Of a DNA stretch of 64,000 bases, positions 1 to 11,094 are shown in pieces. Position 1 is the stretch's first letter, and each line of letters starts with the position of its first letter. The stretch lies in assembly GCA_022592445.1 (NCBI GenBank), contig JABYQR010000068.1, positions 91,854-155,853 on the forward strand, read 5' to 3'. The DNA comes from Cytidiella melzeri (lineage: Eukaryota > Basidiomycota > Agaricomycetes > Polyporales > Irpicaceae). Both the position numbers and the translations under genes were made by a program. The notes under the pieces are model-generated. The model made no database searches. It saw only the letters and a list, made by a program, of their open reading frames with translations, and had not been told where the DNA came from.

Positions 1-199
1 GCATGTGACAGACTGGTCACATGATCATAGAAGGTGCTGGAACATTGTGAACATTGTAGAACATCGCACCATAGCACACCATACGTTCCCACGGCAGTGT
101 TAGGAGTACAGACCCGGTACCAGGGGTCCTTGTCTGAGATGTATATAAACCTACCCTGTAGCTCCCTAAAGACCTCAGATTCTACCTCCTGGTCTTTAG

Positions 200-254
200 G
201 TGACGTCCACCTTGTACTAGGTCTATCACTGTACTAATATATCCTGGTCTTTAG
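200..254 (+). other. Intron-like segment in the remnant LTR (TATA-proximal)
   Basis: A 55-nt segment starts GTGACG, has TACTAAT near 232 and ends CTTTAG. The last 12 bases of the upstream flank (CCTGGTCTTTAG, 188-199) are repeated as the last 12 bases of the segment (243-254). The donor is 58 nt after the TATA box at 142. It fits a short fungal leader intron; splicing is inferred. Confidence 0.5.
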
Positions 255-413
255 CTCATCGTTAGCTGCTCCCTCGTCGTTGTCTCTCCATCATCATCAT
301 CATCATCTTCCTTGTCGTCATCGTCCACGCGAGTCCGCTCGTCGTTCCTCCATCCCCGTCGTCACTTCCTCGCTCTTCATAGAGTTTGGTTGTGTTCTTG
401 ACACGCACCTGGA

Positions 414-470
414 GTGAGTATTCTTCGTTGTCCCTCACATATGCAATATGCTCACAGCCTGTACCTGTAG
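414..470 (+). other. Intron-like segment in the remnant LTR (Copia type)
   Basis: A 57-nt segment with donor GTGAGT and acceptor CTGTAG interrupts CGCACCTGGA / TTAACTCGCTCTGCTCG. The same sequence appears uninterrupted at about 533-560. It is the third example in the window of an intron-bearing copy followed by an intron-less copy. Confidence 0.55.
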
Positions 471-650
471 TTAACTCGCTCTGCTCGTGTGTCTTACGTA
501 CAGTCATTATGCTAATTGTGCTCTTTCTCTTTCGCACCTGGATTAACTCGCTCTGCTCGTGTGTCTTAGGTTCTTACGACGGCAAGTGGGAGTACGACTG
601 TGCATCACATCCCTGCCTCTAGACGTGTTGAATACATTCGACCATCTTTA

Positions 651-966
651 CTTTGTGACAAGCCGAGCAGTGATTGAACTTGCCATGTGACAATAGCATC
701 AATCTGTGACTCAAAACGGGTACGCTTTTGCAAAACCTGACTCTCGACGACGGCAATGTTCCACTCGTCGTATCACACAATTTCTCATCCTTCAAACCTC
801 CGGAGATCATACATGAGATGGTCTTCTAGGAAAAAGTGAAAAAATCGTAATTTTTGGGCCAACACTCATGTGCCCACACTTTTTTCAATACGCTCGATGT
901 GAATAAATTTGCAAAGCTGGTTCTACAACAGTATAGAGTTGATATCGGGTGGATATCACTAATTTA
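651..966. other. Intergenic, no gene seen
   Basis: Between the LTR remnant and the MITE I see no gene, RNA or clear repeat. The short open frames have no recognisable composition. The last three bases (TTA, 964-966) are one half of the MITE target duplication. Confidence 0.5.
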
Positions 967-1130
967 GGGCCTGATCGGCTGCGCATTATGTAGTCGCATT
1001 ATGGAATAATCCCCCGCCAAATAAAATAATCCAGCGCTTAATTCGACTTATTTCCACAGCGACTTATTATTTCCTTGTTGGCGGGGGATTATTTATAAGT
1101 CGACTACATAATGCGGCGCCGATCAGCCCC
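967..1130. mobile_element. MITE, PIF/Harbinger-like
   Basis: This 164-bp non-coding element has imperfect terminal inverted repeats of about 30 bp. It begins GGGCCTGATCGGCTGCGCAT, and the reverse complement of its end begins GGGGCTGATCGGCGCCGCAT; both continue TATGTAGTCG. It is flanked by the 3-bp duplication TTA (964-966 and 1131-1133), the usual PIF/Harbinger (Tourist-type) target. Inside, the arms pair again (AATAATCCCCCGCCA against TGGCGGGGGATTATT), so the whole element could fold into a long hairpin. It encodes no protein and would depend on a transposase elsewhere. It lies about 170 bp upstream of the Nup192 start codon. Confidence 0.85.
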
Positions 1131-1303
1131 TTACACAAAATATTGTCGATGGGAATTCAGGGCTAACGTGTAGTGTTACTAATTGCTCTCAGAACCTCGA
1201 TCACGTGGTCTTGCTAGGCGTCTGACGCGTCTGCTGGGTACTTATAACGCGTACTAGCGAGTCGCCCCCTCAGCTGTCACCTACTTTCACAACCTCGAAC
1301 CTC

Positions 1304-4300
1304 ATGTCGCCCAATCATGTCCCATCTTATGACCCAGCTTATTTGCGGGCCACCCTCTTGTCCGTCCTTCGTCAAGACGCTCGGCCACAAGAAGATAGTG
1401 CGAGCATTCAACGGTTGTTTGAGGAGCTGATGCTTTCGAAGCACCATCTTGTGAAGTTGTTTGATGTCGGCCCCAGAAGTGATCAGGAAAGAAAAGAGGT
1501 TGAGGAAGGTAAGCCGACATGTTTCTATATTACTCCACGCCAATAACAATCTCCTTGTCTCTCTTCCTTTTATTGAAATCGAATGAACAGGACGAATCAC
1601 GATCAACAACCGGCCTCTCGTCATAAATACCGATTTTGCGCGGCAGGTTGTTTTTGTCTCGGCTCAGCTAGACGTATCAGAGCGTCATGTCGCTGGCCTC
1701 ATGCAGTCCATAATTGCAACACGTCCTAACATCACGTCGCCACAGCAGGTATCTGGCAGCGAGAAACTTGTCGAAGCCGCGATTCTTGAGTTTCATGCTA
1801 GAAGACTGCAGCTGGCCGAATGCTTGAAGTACATTGTGGAGGCGGCAGCGCTTGGACAGCAAGGGGCCAATGAGTTCGATTCTGGAACCGAAGTTGTCGC
1901 GGGAGGCGTACCGGAGGTGTATAGGCAGCTGGAACTGTTTGTCAGGCAGGATATACTTTTCCCTGGAGCAACCGAGGCGCTCTCCCCTCCTGCGGGACTC
2001 GGATTTGGTGGGTCTGGGAGACGTGCTTCGACGAGCCAGGGAGGATTTCCGTTAAAGCTGTTGAGAGAAATTGATAGGATAGGAGAGACCATGGAGAAGG
2101 TCAAATTGGCCAGGCAGAATGCGAGGAGCGATACTGTGGGACCCTCTCAAGTTCAAGGTACGGAAGAGCGCTTTGATTGTCAGGCCTCATCTTGACCTTT
2201 TTCCAGGGGGTACATTAGGAGTGGACACCCTAAACGCTCGGCTCAGCTCTCTCCAGTCAGAGCGCCGGACTATCGGAAGCGTTCTCGTTGGCCTGTGTAG
2301 GTTAGGCTATGTCTCGCCTACAGACCTACTTGCTATGGTCGATTGGCTGCAGAAGAATTGTCACTCCCAAAATCCGATGGTCTTGAATGTAATGGCAGGT
2401 GTAATGAACTGCTGGGAGAGCGTCGACCCTAGCACTGTGGGCGGCCTAGCCAGAAAGCAAATTGCGCACGACGCAAACCTTGTAGCAACGCTGAAGACGA
2501 AATTGAACCCTCCCGTGACACCAGCGGCGCAGGCAGACTGGGTAGTACCAGGACTGCGCGCAGTGCTCCTCTTGAAGTGGACACTGTTCTTAACGGAGAT
2601 GAGACATCGCGAGCCTGCACTAGAGGACAGAGATGGATTCAAGACAGACGACCTCGAGAATCAGATCTGGAATGGCGTACAAGGGGACGCGTTCAATTAC
2701 CTTGTCCGTATCGTGACATCTCTATACACTAAGGCTAGCAGCGACTCCAGTCTTTTGCCGACGTCTTACCTCTCTTCTGGCGTCCTTTCTCACTTCGAAG
2801 GCGAGCCTCTGCCGATCTCCAGCGCCGAAGTTGAGGAGGAGTTCATAGGGTCCTTCCTGGATGCCGTAGAAAGTCTCATTAGGTGGATGATTACGTATGC
2901 TAGCTCGGAGCTGAGGAAGATCAAGCAGAGACAGGAAGATTTACTCCTTGCCGGGGTCCGAAGCGACAGGTCAAGGATGCTAAGGTCTACAGCCGGTCAT
3001 AACAGACAGCTCTCCTCACTCGCAGTACCGACTGTCAACCCTGTTGGCTCACCGCCTCGTAATGATATCGCCATGCTCTTCTCCCTCATAGGTGTTCTGT
3101 ACACGTCGCTCCCGCCCGAGCGCGCCCTACAGTTCTGGGGTGGAGGTATCCCAACAAATCAGCCTGCTTTTTACAGCTACATGGCTTGCGTGGAGAAGAC
3201 CAGCGGACGACTTCCTCCTTTCCTGCAATGGGCGGTTTGGTCAACGCAAATCAAAGATGTCGATGTGCTTACCGCCCTGTACGACATGCTAGTTGGGCTC
3301 TCTAAGGGTCAGCAGTGTAGCGAGCTGGCCTATAACTTCCTCGCTCGTGGAGGATCCAGCTCAGGACTTTCGACGCCTACACAGGGATTGGCTGTCTCTT
3401 GGAGCGCGATTTTTGGGCTGCTCGAGCAGTGGACCGCCTCAGCCTTATCTCCAAAACCAAGTCAACCCGCCACCCAGAGTAACTTACTTGGGCAACACGT
3501 ACAAGCTCAGCGACAACATCAGGCCCAGCCACAGCAGCTCGTCCTCGCTCCAAAGGATGTTCTACTTGCTCAGTCATTTCTAAGACTGCTAGGCTCCGTG
3601 GTATGCTACTCGACCGCCGTTCGTACGACACTGAGTGGACACACGCGATTCAGACCTATCCCTACTTTACTATCACTCATACCGCTCAACACTCCCTTAG
3701 AGCTCAAAGGCGCGCTCTTTGATGCGCTATCGTCCTTCTGCTTGCCTGGGGCTGGGCTACCTGGGGTAGAGATTTGCAGGTCTGTTTGGACTCTCATGGA
3801 GCGCATGGAGGTCATCAATGTACGCGCCAGCGCCATCGCTTCGGGGCCACCTATACCCGCCGTTAAAGGAGTTGAAGTCGAGCTGGAAGAGGTCGAAGCC
3901 GTGCATAAGATGTACCCCGAGACCATTCCCTTCCTGAAACTGCTAAGCACCCTCATTCATACACCGAAAAGCGTGCCAGCGCGGGATCTCATTGCGGATT
4001 CCGAGCCTTTGAATACCATTCCGGATGCACTGGGTCACTTGTATCGAACGCCAGGCATTGGGCCATATACATCCTTCGTCGTGGACATAGTCTTCGCGAA
4101 GATATCGCAGCGAGAATATCTTCGGCCGAACGACCGGTGGCGTATCAACGATTATTGCTTGCGCTTCGTGGAGAACTGTCTCGCCAGTTTCGATCTTGAG
4201 TCGCTCGACGCATCTCAAGAAGATACTAAGGTAGAGGCGTTGCTCGCGCTTGCTGTCCATCCTGGTCACGATATTCTCAAGAGGATGCTCACTAATTCTC

Positions 4301-7300
4301 ATCTCCAAGCCAGCATTCTATCGTATGTTGTGGATGGGCTCGACGGCTTCGACAAAGGCTTCTCGGACGAAGAACCGCTGTTTGCCAAAACAATCACTCG
4401 CGCCATTCGTATTGTCAAGCGTGTACTTGAGCTACAGGACGTCTTCTTTGATATCTTCGTGCCGGCGTTGTTGAGCATAGAAGATGCAGCAGCTGTTGGG
4501 GAGATTCACCCGGTCTCATACTACATCAAGTTTGATCAAGCGCTGCTGTACGGACCGGACTTCATTCCTGCTCTCGCCTCATACATATCGTATCCGGCTT
4601 ATCCTGAGCTTCGACTCCTTTCAGTCAAGACCCTGTCCGCATTGGCCACCTCATCCAACGCCTCTCAACTGGCTGTGATTATCTCTCGCAGCAGTGACTC
4701 TGACAGGATCCTCGATGGATATCAGCATATTTTGGACACTGAAGCGCTCGTGGACGTGAATACAGCGGAAACTATTGCAGACGAGTGCACTGGCGCAGGG
4801 GCTCCCGACGCAGAGCTGCCCACTGATATAGTGACTCAGGCAACGAGGCTTGCAGTTCTAGATTTCTTCAACCAAAACACTCAGCCTGGCCTCCCGTACC
4901 CTAACGTTGCTCATCTTCTGCTTTTCGGCGGAATTCAGTCAGAGAATCAAATTCAGGATCCCAACGCTCTCGGCGCAAAACGAGCATGTATTCATGCCAT
5001 TCTCGACGTCCTCAACGACGGCGTACCACGTCTTGGTGCGGATACGCGATCACATAGGGCGCAGAGCGTTGCTGGTCAAACATTAGCGTCACGTTTACCT
5101 GCGTTCGCGGAACGTTGCTATCAGGTCATACGGCAGCTCTGTAGGCATTCTCGAACCTCCGAGTTCACGATGCGGTATTTGCGCTCCCGAGAGGATTTTT
5201 TTGCGCGCCATCTCGCCGCTCTTCCTTTCCACCTCAACCCCGGCTACGTTGAGCCGTACATCGAGATCCAATACAACGACTCGTCGAGAGTGATCACGTC
5301 TGTGCCAACACTCTGCGCATCCCTTCGGTTACGCTCCATCATCTTCGATCTCGTTGCACTGGAATTGCACGTGCTCACCAGCAAAGGACACTCAAAAAGT
5401 GTTGTTGAGCTACTGGATCTGCTCTACGGCAACGAGGATGAAAGCCATTGCTCTGATCCCAACTGGGTTGATGACTTGTTTAAGCCATTCCGTGAGGTGG
5501 GGCAATCGTATCTACGAATGATAGAGTTTCTCCAGGCTCTTGATTTCGACTGGTCCGATAGTATCGCGGCGCAGCCTGTTCCTTTGGAGTTCTTCGGGCA
5601 TCTCAACCTTGCTTCTTGTATTTGTCTGAACAACTTCGGTTGTGAAATCGTTGATACAACGGCACTTGTATCTCTATTGACACATGCACGGCGAGCCCTC
5701 CATCAACAAGGTCGAATACTCACACCTGCCCATATGCAGCAAGTTTCGGATGAGACTGCCTACATCCTACAAAGCTGCGCCGTGGAAAATCATCGACGCC
5801 AAGTACAGCATGCTTCCATGGTTTGCTATGAATCATGGCGAAGACTACTAGAGATGACTCTCGTCAAATGCTTTGAGAAGATCGTTCCTCAGCGCCGCGA
5901 AGGACTTTTGTTCGATCTTCTGCACGTCTTGCCAGCCGCTCTGTTGTCCAACAGTACACCCGATTCTGCAGCTACCATACTAGCTGAAGCGACGCTCTCC
6001 ACCATAACGAAGCTGCGCGAGGATCGACACCAACAGACCATTACACAGCCGTCCGATCAGGAGTTAGGCGTTGGTACGCTTCCTACAGAGAGGCTGTTCG
6101 CTTTGTTGCGCAGCCTTCTACGGTGTCTGATGGACAACAGCCACAGTGAAGTTGTACGAGGGAATATATATGCTTCTCTTGTGAACTACGTCAACTTGAT
6201 CACAGATGTCCATGAAGAACCGCAAAACGGTGTGGCACGGACTGAAGACCTTCCTCCTGAAGTCGTGACCTCATCATGGGCAACTGATTGCGCCCCGTCG
6301 TCGTTGATTAGCGGAAGTATGGCTATACTCAAGCCTATGATGGAGCAGCTGGTGGCTTTACTCTCCCGTGATGCAACAGATGGCACCGAGGTCTGGAAGA
6401 CAGTCGCTTTTGTCCTCCTCGACTCGCTAGTCCGACTATCTCATATCGAGCGCCGCGTCGATGTTATACCAGCTTTGGGGAGACCTGGCTTCCTCACGGG
6501 GTTCGTCCGCAGTCTCAAAGACACAGATCTTCGCCTTCAAACAGTGTTGAAGCCCAATCCTGGTGAGGAGAATACTGAGCTCTTTGGTGTAGCAATACTC
6601 ATGTATGAGGTGTAGATGATCTTAATCCGCTCTACATCTTTGAATCCAAGATGTCACTTCTCTCCAGAATTGCACAGAGTCGAGGAGGCGCTGAACGGCT
6701 CGTTGAAAGCCGTCTCATACTCTCTCTGGCCGAGTCCGATTTTATTGATGCAAGACCTGAACTAGATCAGGCCTTTGTTGGTGAGTGCTATGCCCCGCAA
6801 CCCCTTTATTCTGCGGGCTGACGAATGGCAGACAATGACAATTTCCTCCCATCGGCCATGCAGCGCTATCATCAACTTATTTTGCCCTCGCTACAGATTG
6901 TCACAGGTATGGTAGCGACACTAGGATCTAAGCACCTTACTGCCAATAATCAGGTACGCAATGCAATGCTATGCATTGATGCATTTATCACAACACTACA
7001 CAGGCGTTGGAGTTCTTCAGGTCTCATCGAGATACGATTGCGATTTTACTCAAGACAGAGGCCGATGATCTGTCCATATCGATTCTCGAAGAGATGCGGC
7101 TGCTTGTGTCACTCGGCTCCTACGTCCTATCGACTGTTCCAAAGACAGAGTTGGCAAGTGTTAATGACTTCTCATGACCGACAGCACCGGCTGATCATCT
7201 GGGCACAGGTTTCCACGGGTGGTTATGGTGGGGTTCATGCTGCTATAATAAACCTTGCTGCACGATCACTGGGAAAGCGGACTTGGGCGACGAGCCTCAA

Positions 7301-8417
7301 ACCTACCAGCGATGAGGAGGCGACAGCAGACTCAATCCGGGACCCAGGTGTGTAATCTGATCTCCCAGTGCGAGTAAAAATTGCATAACGCGGTGCAGCG
7401 TTTGGCGTGAGCAAGTTTCGGGTGAAGGTGTTCAGTCAGTTGATCCAATTGCGCAAAGCCATCGTCGCGTACATCGGTAATGCTAGCGGCTTCACTGGTA
7501 AGTGCGTTTTGTGAGCATTTATGGCAGGAGAATCAATTGAACTCCAGAACACGAGTTTACTCCGATACTCTCACCAATTGTGGGTATCCCTAGGCAAGAC
7601 GACGTTACCTCTCGTTTTATGGGTGAGCAGCTATCGATCGATGCACAGCCGTGAACGATCTGACATTGGTCAATGATCAAGTGACGGTACCTACCGTAGG
7701 AGATGCCATAGATGCTCTATACCATATTCAAGAAGATCTAGCGCAGACTTTGAAGCAGTTCTTGGACTTTTCAGCAGAGCTCGCTTCACAAGACCACGCA
7801 TTGGCTAATATCGCGGAGGTACGTCTTTACGAGGGGCCTCTAGACGTACACTGTGATCGATCGCTATTTTTCAGATGCTCGAGCTTCCAGGTGGCGTCGT
7901 ATTAGAGGATCTTACTGTGAACCAGCGACAGGCGTTGATCGACCACGAGCTGCAAAAATGGCAAAAGGGAGCCCGCGGTAGAGCATATACTCTGTTCGGT
8001 ATGTTTGATAGGAGCACGTTGGTTTTCATAACTGACGGTTGATAACAAGAATCATTGGAGGTGTTGCTCTTGTTAATATGGAGACATCTAGCTGTCTACG
8101 CCGACGAAGGGGCGCAGATTCAAAACCTTGGCACATCGATGAGGATTGCATCTTCGTTCAACGCGGACTCATTCCGCACAGACGCGAGCCGGAAGCTTGC
8201 GCCCATTGTACATCGTCTCTCGTCGATGGTATGTATCAGATTGGTTGCTCATTCTGGCCGAAAACTCAATTTTTTGCAGGCCACCGAGAATCAATTGGGG
8301 CTGGGCTGGCAGTCGTACGAACGATACATGGAGATCATGTCATCACGCCTGAAGGATGCTGCAGGATTTCACGAAACGCCTGAGCTGAGCACACAGGAGG
8401 AGCCTCTTCTCACATAG
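1304..8417 (+). CDS. Nucleoporin Nup192/Nup205 family
   Basis: This encodes the large inner-ring scaffold nucleoporin of the nuclear pore complex, an alpha-solenoid protein. I recognise the family N-terminus (MSPNHVPSYDPAYL) and C-terminal landmarks such as LNPLYIFESKM, the TGGYGGVHAAI stretch (family GFGGIHGAI) and VPTVGDAIDALY. Exons I could join in frame: 1304-1508, 1591-2157, 2207-6562, 6616-6780, 6832-6953, 7004-7153, 7209-7347, 7399-7497, 7548-7622, 7649-7818, 7875-7998, 8050-8228, 8280-8417. These give about 2160 residues, the usual size or slightly larger. Oddities: intron 6 (7154-7208) begins GC, not GT; the junction near 7623-7648 would need a 26-nt intron, so that boundary is uncertain. 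There are no FG repeats, as expected for a scaffold nucleoporin. The MITE lies just upstream. Confidence 0.93.
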
Positions 8418-8568
8418 TTTACGACTGTTTTTAATAACATGTGCAGGTAGCATACAGTGTAGCAGCACCCCATTTCCAGCTGTGTTGACAGATAATCCAT
8501 GAGTTACGATGCAGTGATCATGAGTAGCGAAAGCAAGCGATGGTGGCTGCGCAGGTATAGTATAAAGA

Positions 8569-9476
8569 TTAGAGAGGCAGAAGGCTGCCAGCCCCTCGGA
8601 GAGCCATTTGACCACCAAATCTGAGGGTTTGCGTGCCTCCGGGGAAATAGGCAAGCACGTAGGAGACGAGGGCTACAACCTGATACGTGGGTAGTATGAG
8701 GAAACATACAGTGGCGATGCTCCACTAAAGACGTACCTGGACAATGGCACATATGAGTGAGCCTAAAAATGAGTGCGCCTATTGGAACGACCGCTTAGTG
8801 CTGTAGTGTGCTTTTGAGTGAATTGGAACTCACGCCGAGGGAAAAGTAGAGCGTCAGGCCAAGACTTGACAAATAAGCAATTGAGAATGGCACTCGTTCT
8901 CTTGAGACGAGATGCTTGAGGTGATTGAGAGGTCCGATGAGCACTGAGAATCTAAACCTGATGGTCAGAAGAGCGGGCAACAACATGACATGGAGGCTGT
9001 TCATACCCAAACATGACCAGCAAGCTACCGAGACTATAGGCGGTATTCAGTTCAAAGTGCTGAAATTTGATGGTGATGCATGTACGTACCTAAATGACAG
9101 CGCAAACTTGGCTGGTCGAAGGACAAGCATGGGAAGTGTTAAAAAGGACACGAAGAAACAGACTGCTGCGCCGAGCAAACATCCGCCGAAACCCAGCAGC
9201 CTGTGCGACACGACCCGGTAAGCAAGAAGGATGATCTCATCGTGAGTTTCATAGCACATACCTGTCCCATCTCGACAACGCAAAGTACGCCTCCTCCTCA
9301 TTAGATCGCTCACTTGAGCGCAAGGGAATGTACCCGCCGCCTATCGCATTGTAGAAGCGGGAAAATGGATTCGGGGGTGCTGAATCATTTTGGCGTGAGT
9401 CGTCGTTGTTCCCATTTGCCCAGCGAAACTGCGAAAGGTTGGACCTAAAGTTTTGTTCTGTGTTGTTGTTTGCCAT
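8569..9476 (-). CDS. SFT2-type Golgi vesicle transport protein
   Basis: This is a small tetraspanning membrane protein of the SFT2/GOT1 family, which acts in retrograde fusion of endosome-derived vesicles with the Golgi. The soluble N-terminus (MANNNTEQNF...) is followed by four hydrophobic segments with family wording: LLGFGGCLLGAAVCFF, LGSLLVMFG, GPLNHLKHLVSRERVPF, SLGLTLYFSLG and YVLAYFPGGTQTLRFG. It ends GAGSLLPL. Exons on the minus strand: 9262-9476, 9090-9200, 9007-9033 (only 27 nt), one ending at 8957, then a small exon near 8733-8760 (SLICAIVQ) and a last exon ending at 8569. The exact donor after YFSLG is uncertain. The gene is divergent from Ubc7, with about 160 bp between the start codons. 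Confidence 0.9.
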
Positions 9477-9639
9477 GGTAGGAATGAGTGAGAGGGTGAA
9501 AGTCCTCTGGTACCTCTGGACACTGTCGGGAATGGGTCGTACACAGCACGGCGTTGGCGGCCCGGGATATGCGCCCTCCCCACGTCGCAGTTCTGAGTTG
9601 ACTTGTTTGTCCTTGACCTGCTACACCCTTCGCGCAACC

Positions 9640-10554
9640 ATGGCCCCAGGAAACACATCAACCGCTGCACGGCGGTTGATGACAGAATACAAGCAGCTGA
9701 CATCCCAAGGTCCGCCTTGCCACCCATATGCAAAGATTTGCCTACTTATCCATGTGTAGGTGCTCCGGATGGGATGTTTGAGGCAGGTAGGCCCACACAA
9801 CCCTGTAACTCTGCATGACTTATCTGGCACTGCTTTTTGGGTAGGACCCATATCCGAATCTGACATCTTTACCTGGGAGGCACTTATCATGGGTCCAAAG
9901 GACACCCCCTTCGAGGGCGGCGTCTTTGCCGCCAAGTTGACATTCGTGAGTGCTATAGAGTGTATACGTTGTCTTCAGTGCTACAGTATCTGTAGGTCTC
10001 ATGCGTTGGTTTTTAGCCCTCAGATTATCCGCTGTCCCCATTCAAGATGAAGTTTGAGCCTCCGCTTTTCCATCCCAATAGTGAGTCAAACTCGCGTCTA
10101 TCGATCAAAGGCGCGCCCAACGCGATCGTCGACATCTCTGACCTCTTCTCATCTTTTTGGGCAGTCTACGCTGATGGGACGGTGTGCATCTCCATCCTAC
10201 ACACACCGGGAGACGATCCCCTGATGTACGAACAAGCGTCTGAGAGATGGAGCCCGGTGCAGAGCGTCGAGAAAGTGATTCTTAGTGTGATATCAATGCT
10301 CGCCGGTACGTCACTCGGTGTCAGTCTTCTTGTCGTTGACAATCTTGTTTTACCTATCTGTCGTGCTCTCTAACAGAGCCAAACCTTGAAAGTGGCGCCA
10401 ACATCGATTGTTGTAAACTTTACAGGGACAACAGACCGGTTCGTCTTCCTGCTCGGAGGGAACATTGGGTTTTACTGAACCGACCAACTGTCGTTGCGTG
10501 TAGGAGTATGAACGCATCGTCCGTGAATCAATCAAGGAACAGCTCGGTCTCTGA
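9640..10554 (+). CDS. Ubiquitin-conjugating enzyme E2, Ubc7/UBE2G type
   Basis: This is an E2 enzyme that takes ubiquitin from E1 on a cysteine thiol and passes it to E3-bound substrates. The Ubc7 class serves ER-associated degradation. The active-site Cys is in GTVCISIL. The acidic insert just after it ([17 protein letters not shown]) marks the Ubc7/UBE2G/Cdc34-like class. Other motifs: [36 protein letters not shown], and a C-terminus ending KEQLGL. Exons: 9640-9709, 9760-9786 (27 nt), 9845-9945, 10017-10080, 10165-10305, 10377-10438, 10504-10554, all in frame, giving about 170 residues, the normal length. It has no transmembrane tail, so it would rely on a Cue1-like anchor elsewhere. Confidence 0.95.
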
Positions 10555-11094
10555 ACTCCCCAAGCATCCGCGTTCCTACATCTCTTTTGCTATTCATCGG
10601 ATCATAAGGGGAGACGCAACTGTACATTAAACCTAGCAATCGAGCACCATCCTCACATTGTTTCATGGTCGGACAGAAGAAAAGAAGCACCAGTCGGCAT
10701 TCGTACGGTTGTAAAATTTCAGCTTTTCGGTCTCTTTAGCGGAAAAGAACGCCAGAAACAGAGCGATGTGTCAGCGAGCCGGTCGTTCAATCGATAGAGC
10801 CCGCGAGATCTTGTGCGTGTGTCCAGCAATCTAATATTTCATTGCACGTTACTACTAAGCTATATGATCGAGGCAGGTCTACTATATACTTCCAAGCATT
10901 ACTAGATCCGTGGGGTAGGTACAAACAATAAGGGTCGAGACGGTAGGATGGCAAAGGGCACGAAAATTACTGGTGAGGACACAGAATAATACATCATAAA
11001 AATGCAAGGAGAATAGACACGATGACGTTATCCGTGCAGAGGGTATGCACGTCGCACAGGAATCCGGAGGTGGAGGCAGTTGCCGAGTGGGGGA
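10555..11094. other. Convergent intergenic spacer
   Basis: This is the 3' flanks of Ubc7 (+) and ALO1 (-). I see no open frame of recognisable composition and no repeat. It presumably holds both 3' UTRs. Confidence 0.5.

Larger units (their letters stand above)
1..650 (+). mobile_element. Remnant LTR(s), Copia-like at the right end
   Basis: The right part (about 404-650) is clearly related to the R/U5 part of the Copia-2 LTR at 59730-59972. It shares the doubled CGCACCTGGA motif, the GACGGCAAGTGGGA.TACGACTG stretch and the same last 40 bases, ending in TTTA. No retroelement reading frame follows, so it is a solo or truncated LTR. The left part (1-260) has a TATA box (142-148) and a doubled CCTGGTCTTTAG motif, and resembles the solo LTR at 55432-56191 in layout instead. 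It may be one composite LTR or two joined remnants. The left end may lie outside the window, and I found no target duplication. Confidence 0.7.

Noticed and set aside
262..537. Minus-strand frame rich in Met/Asp repeats
   Set aside because: It reads a simple CAT-repeat inside the LTR remnant.
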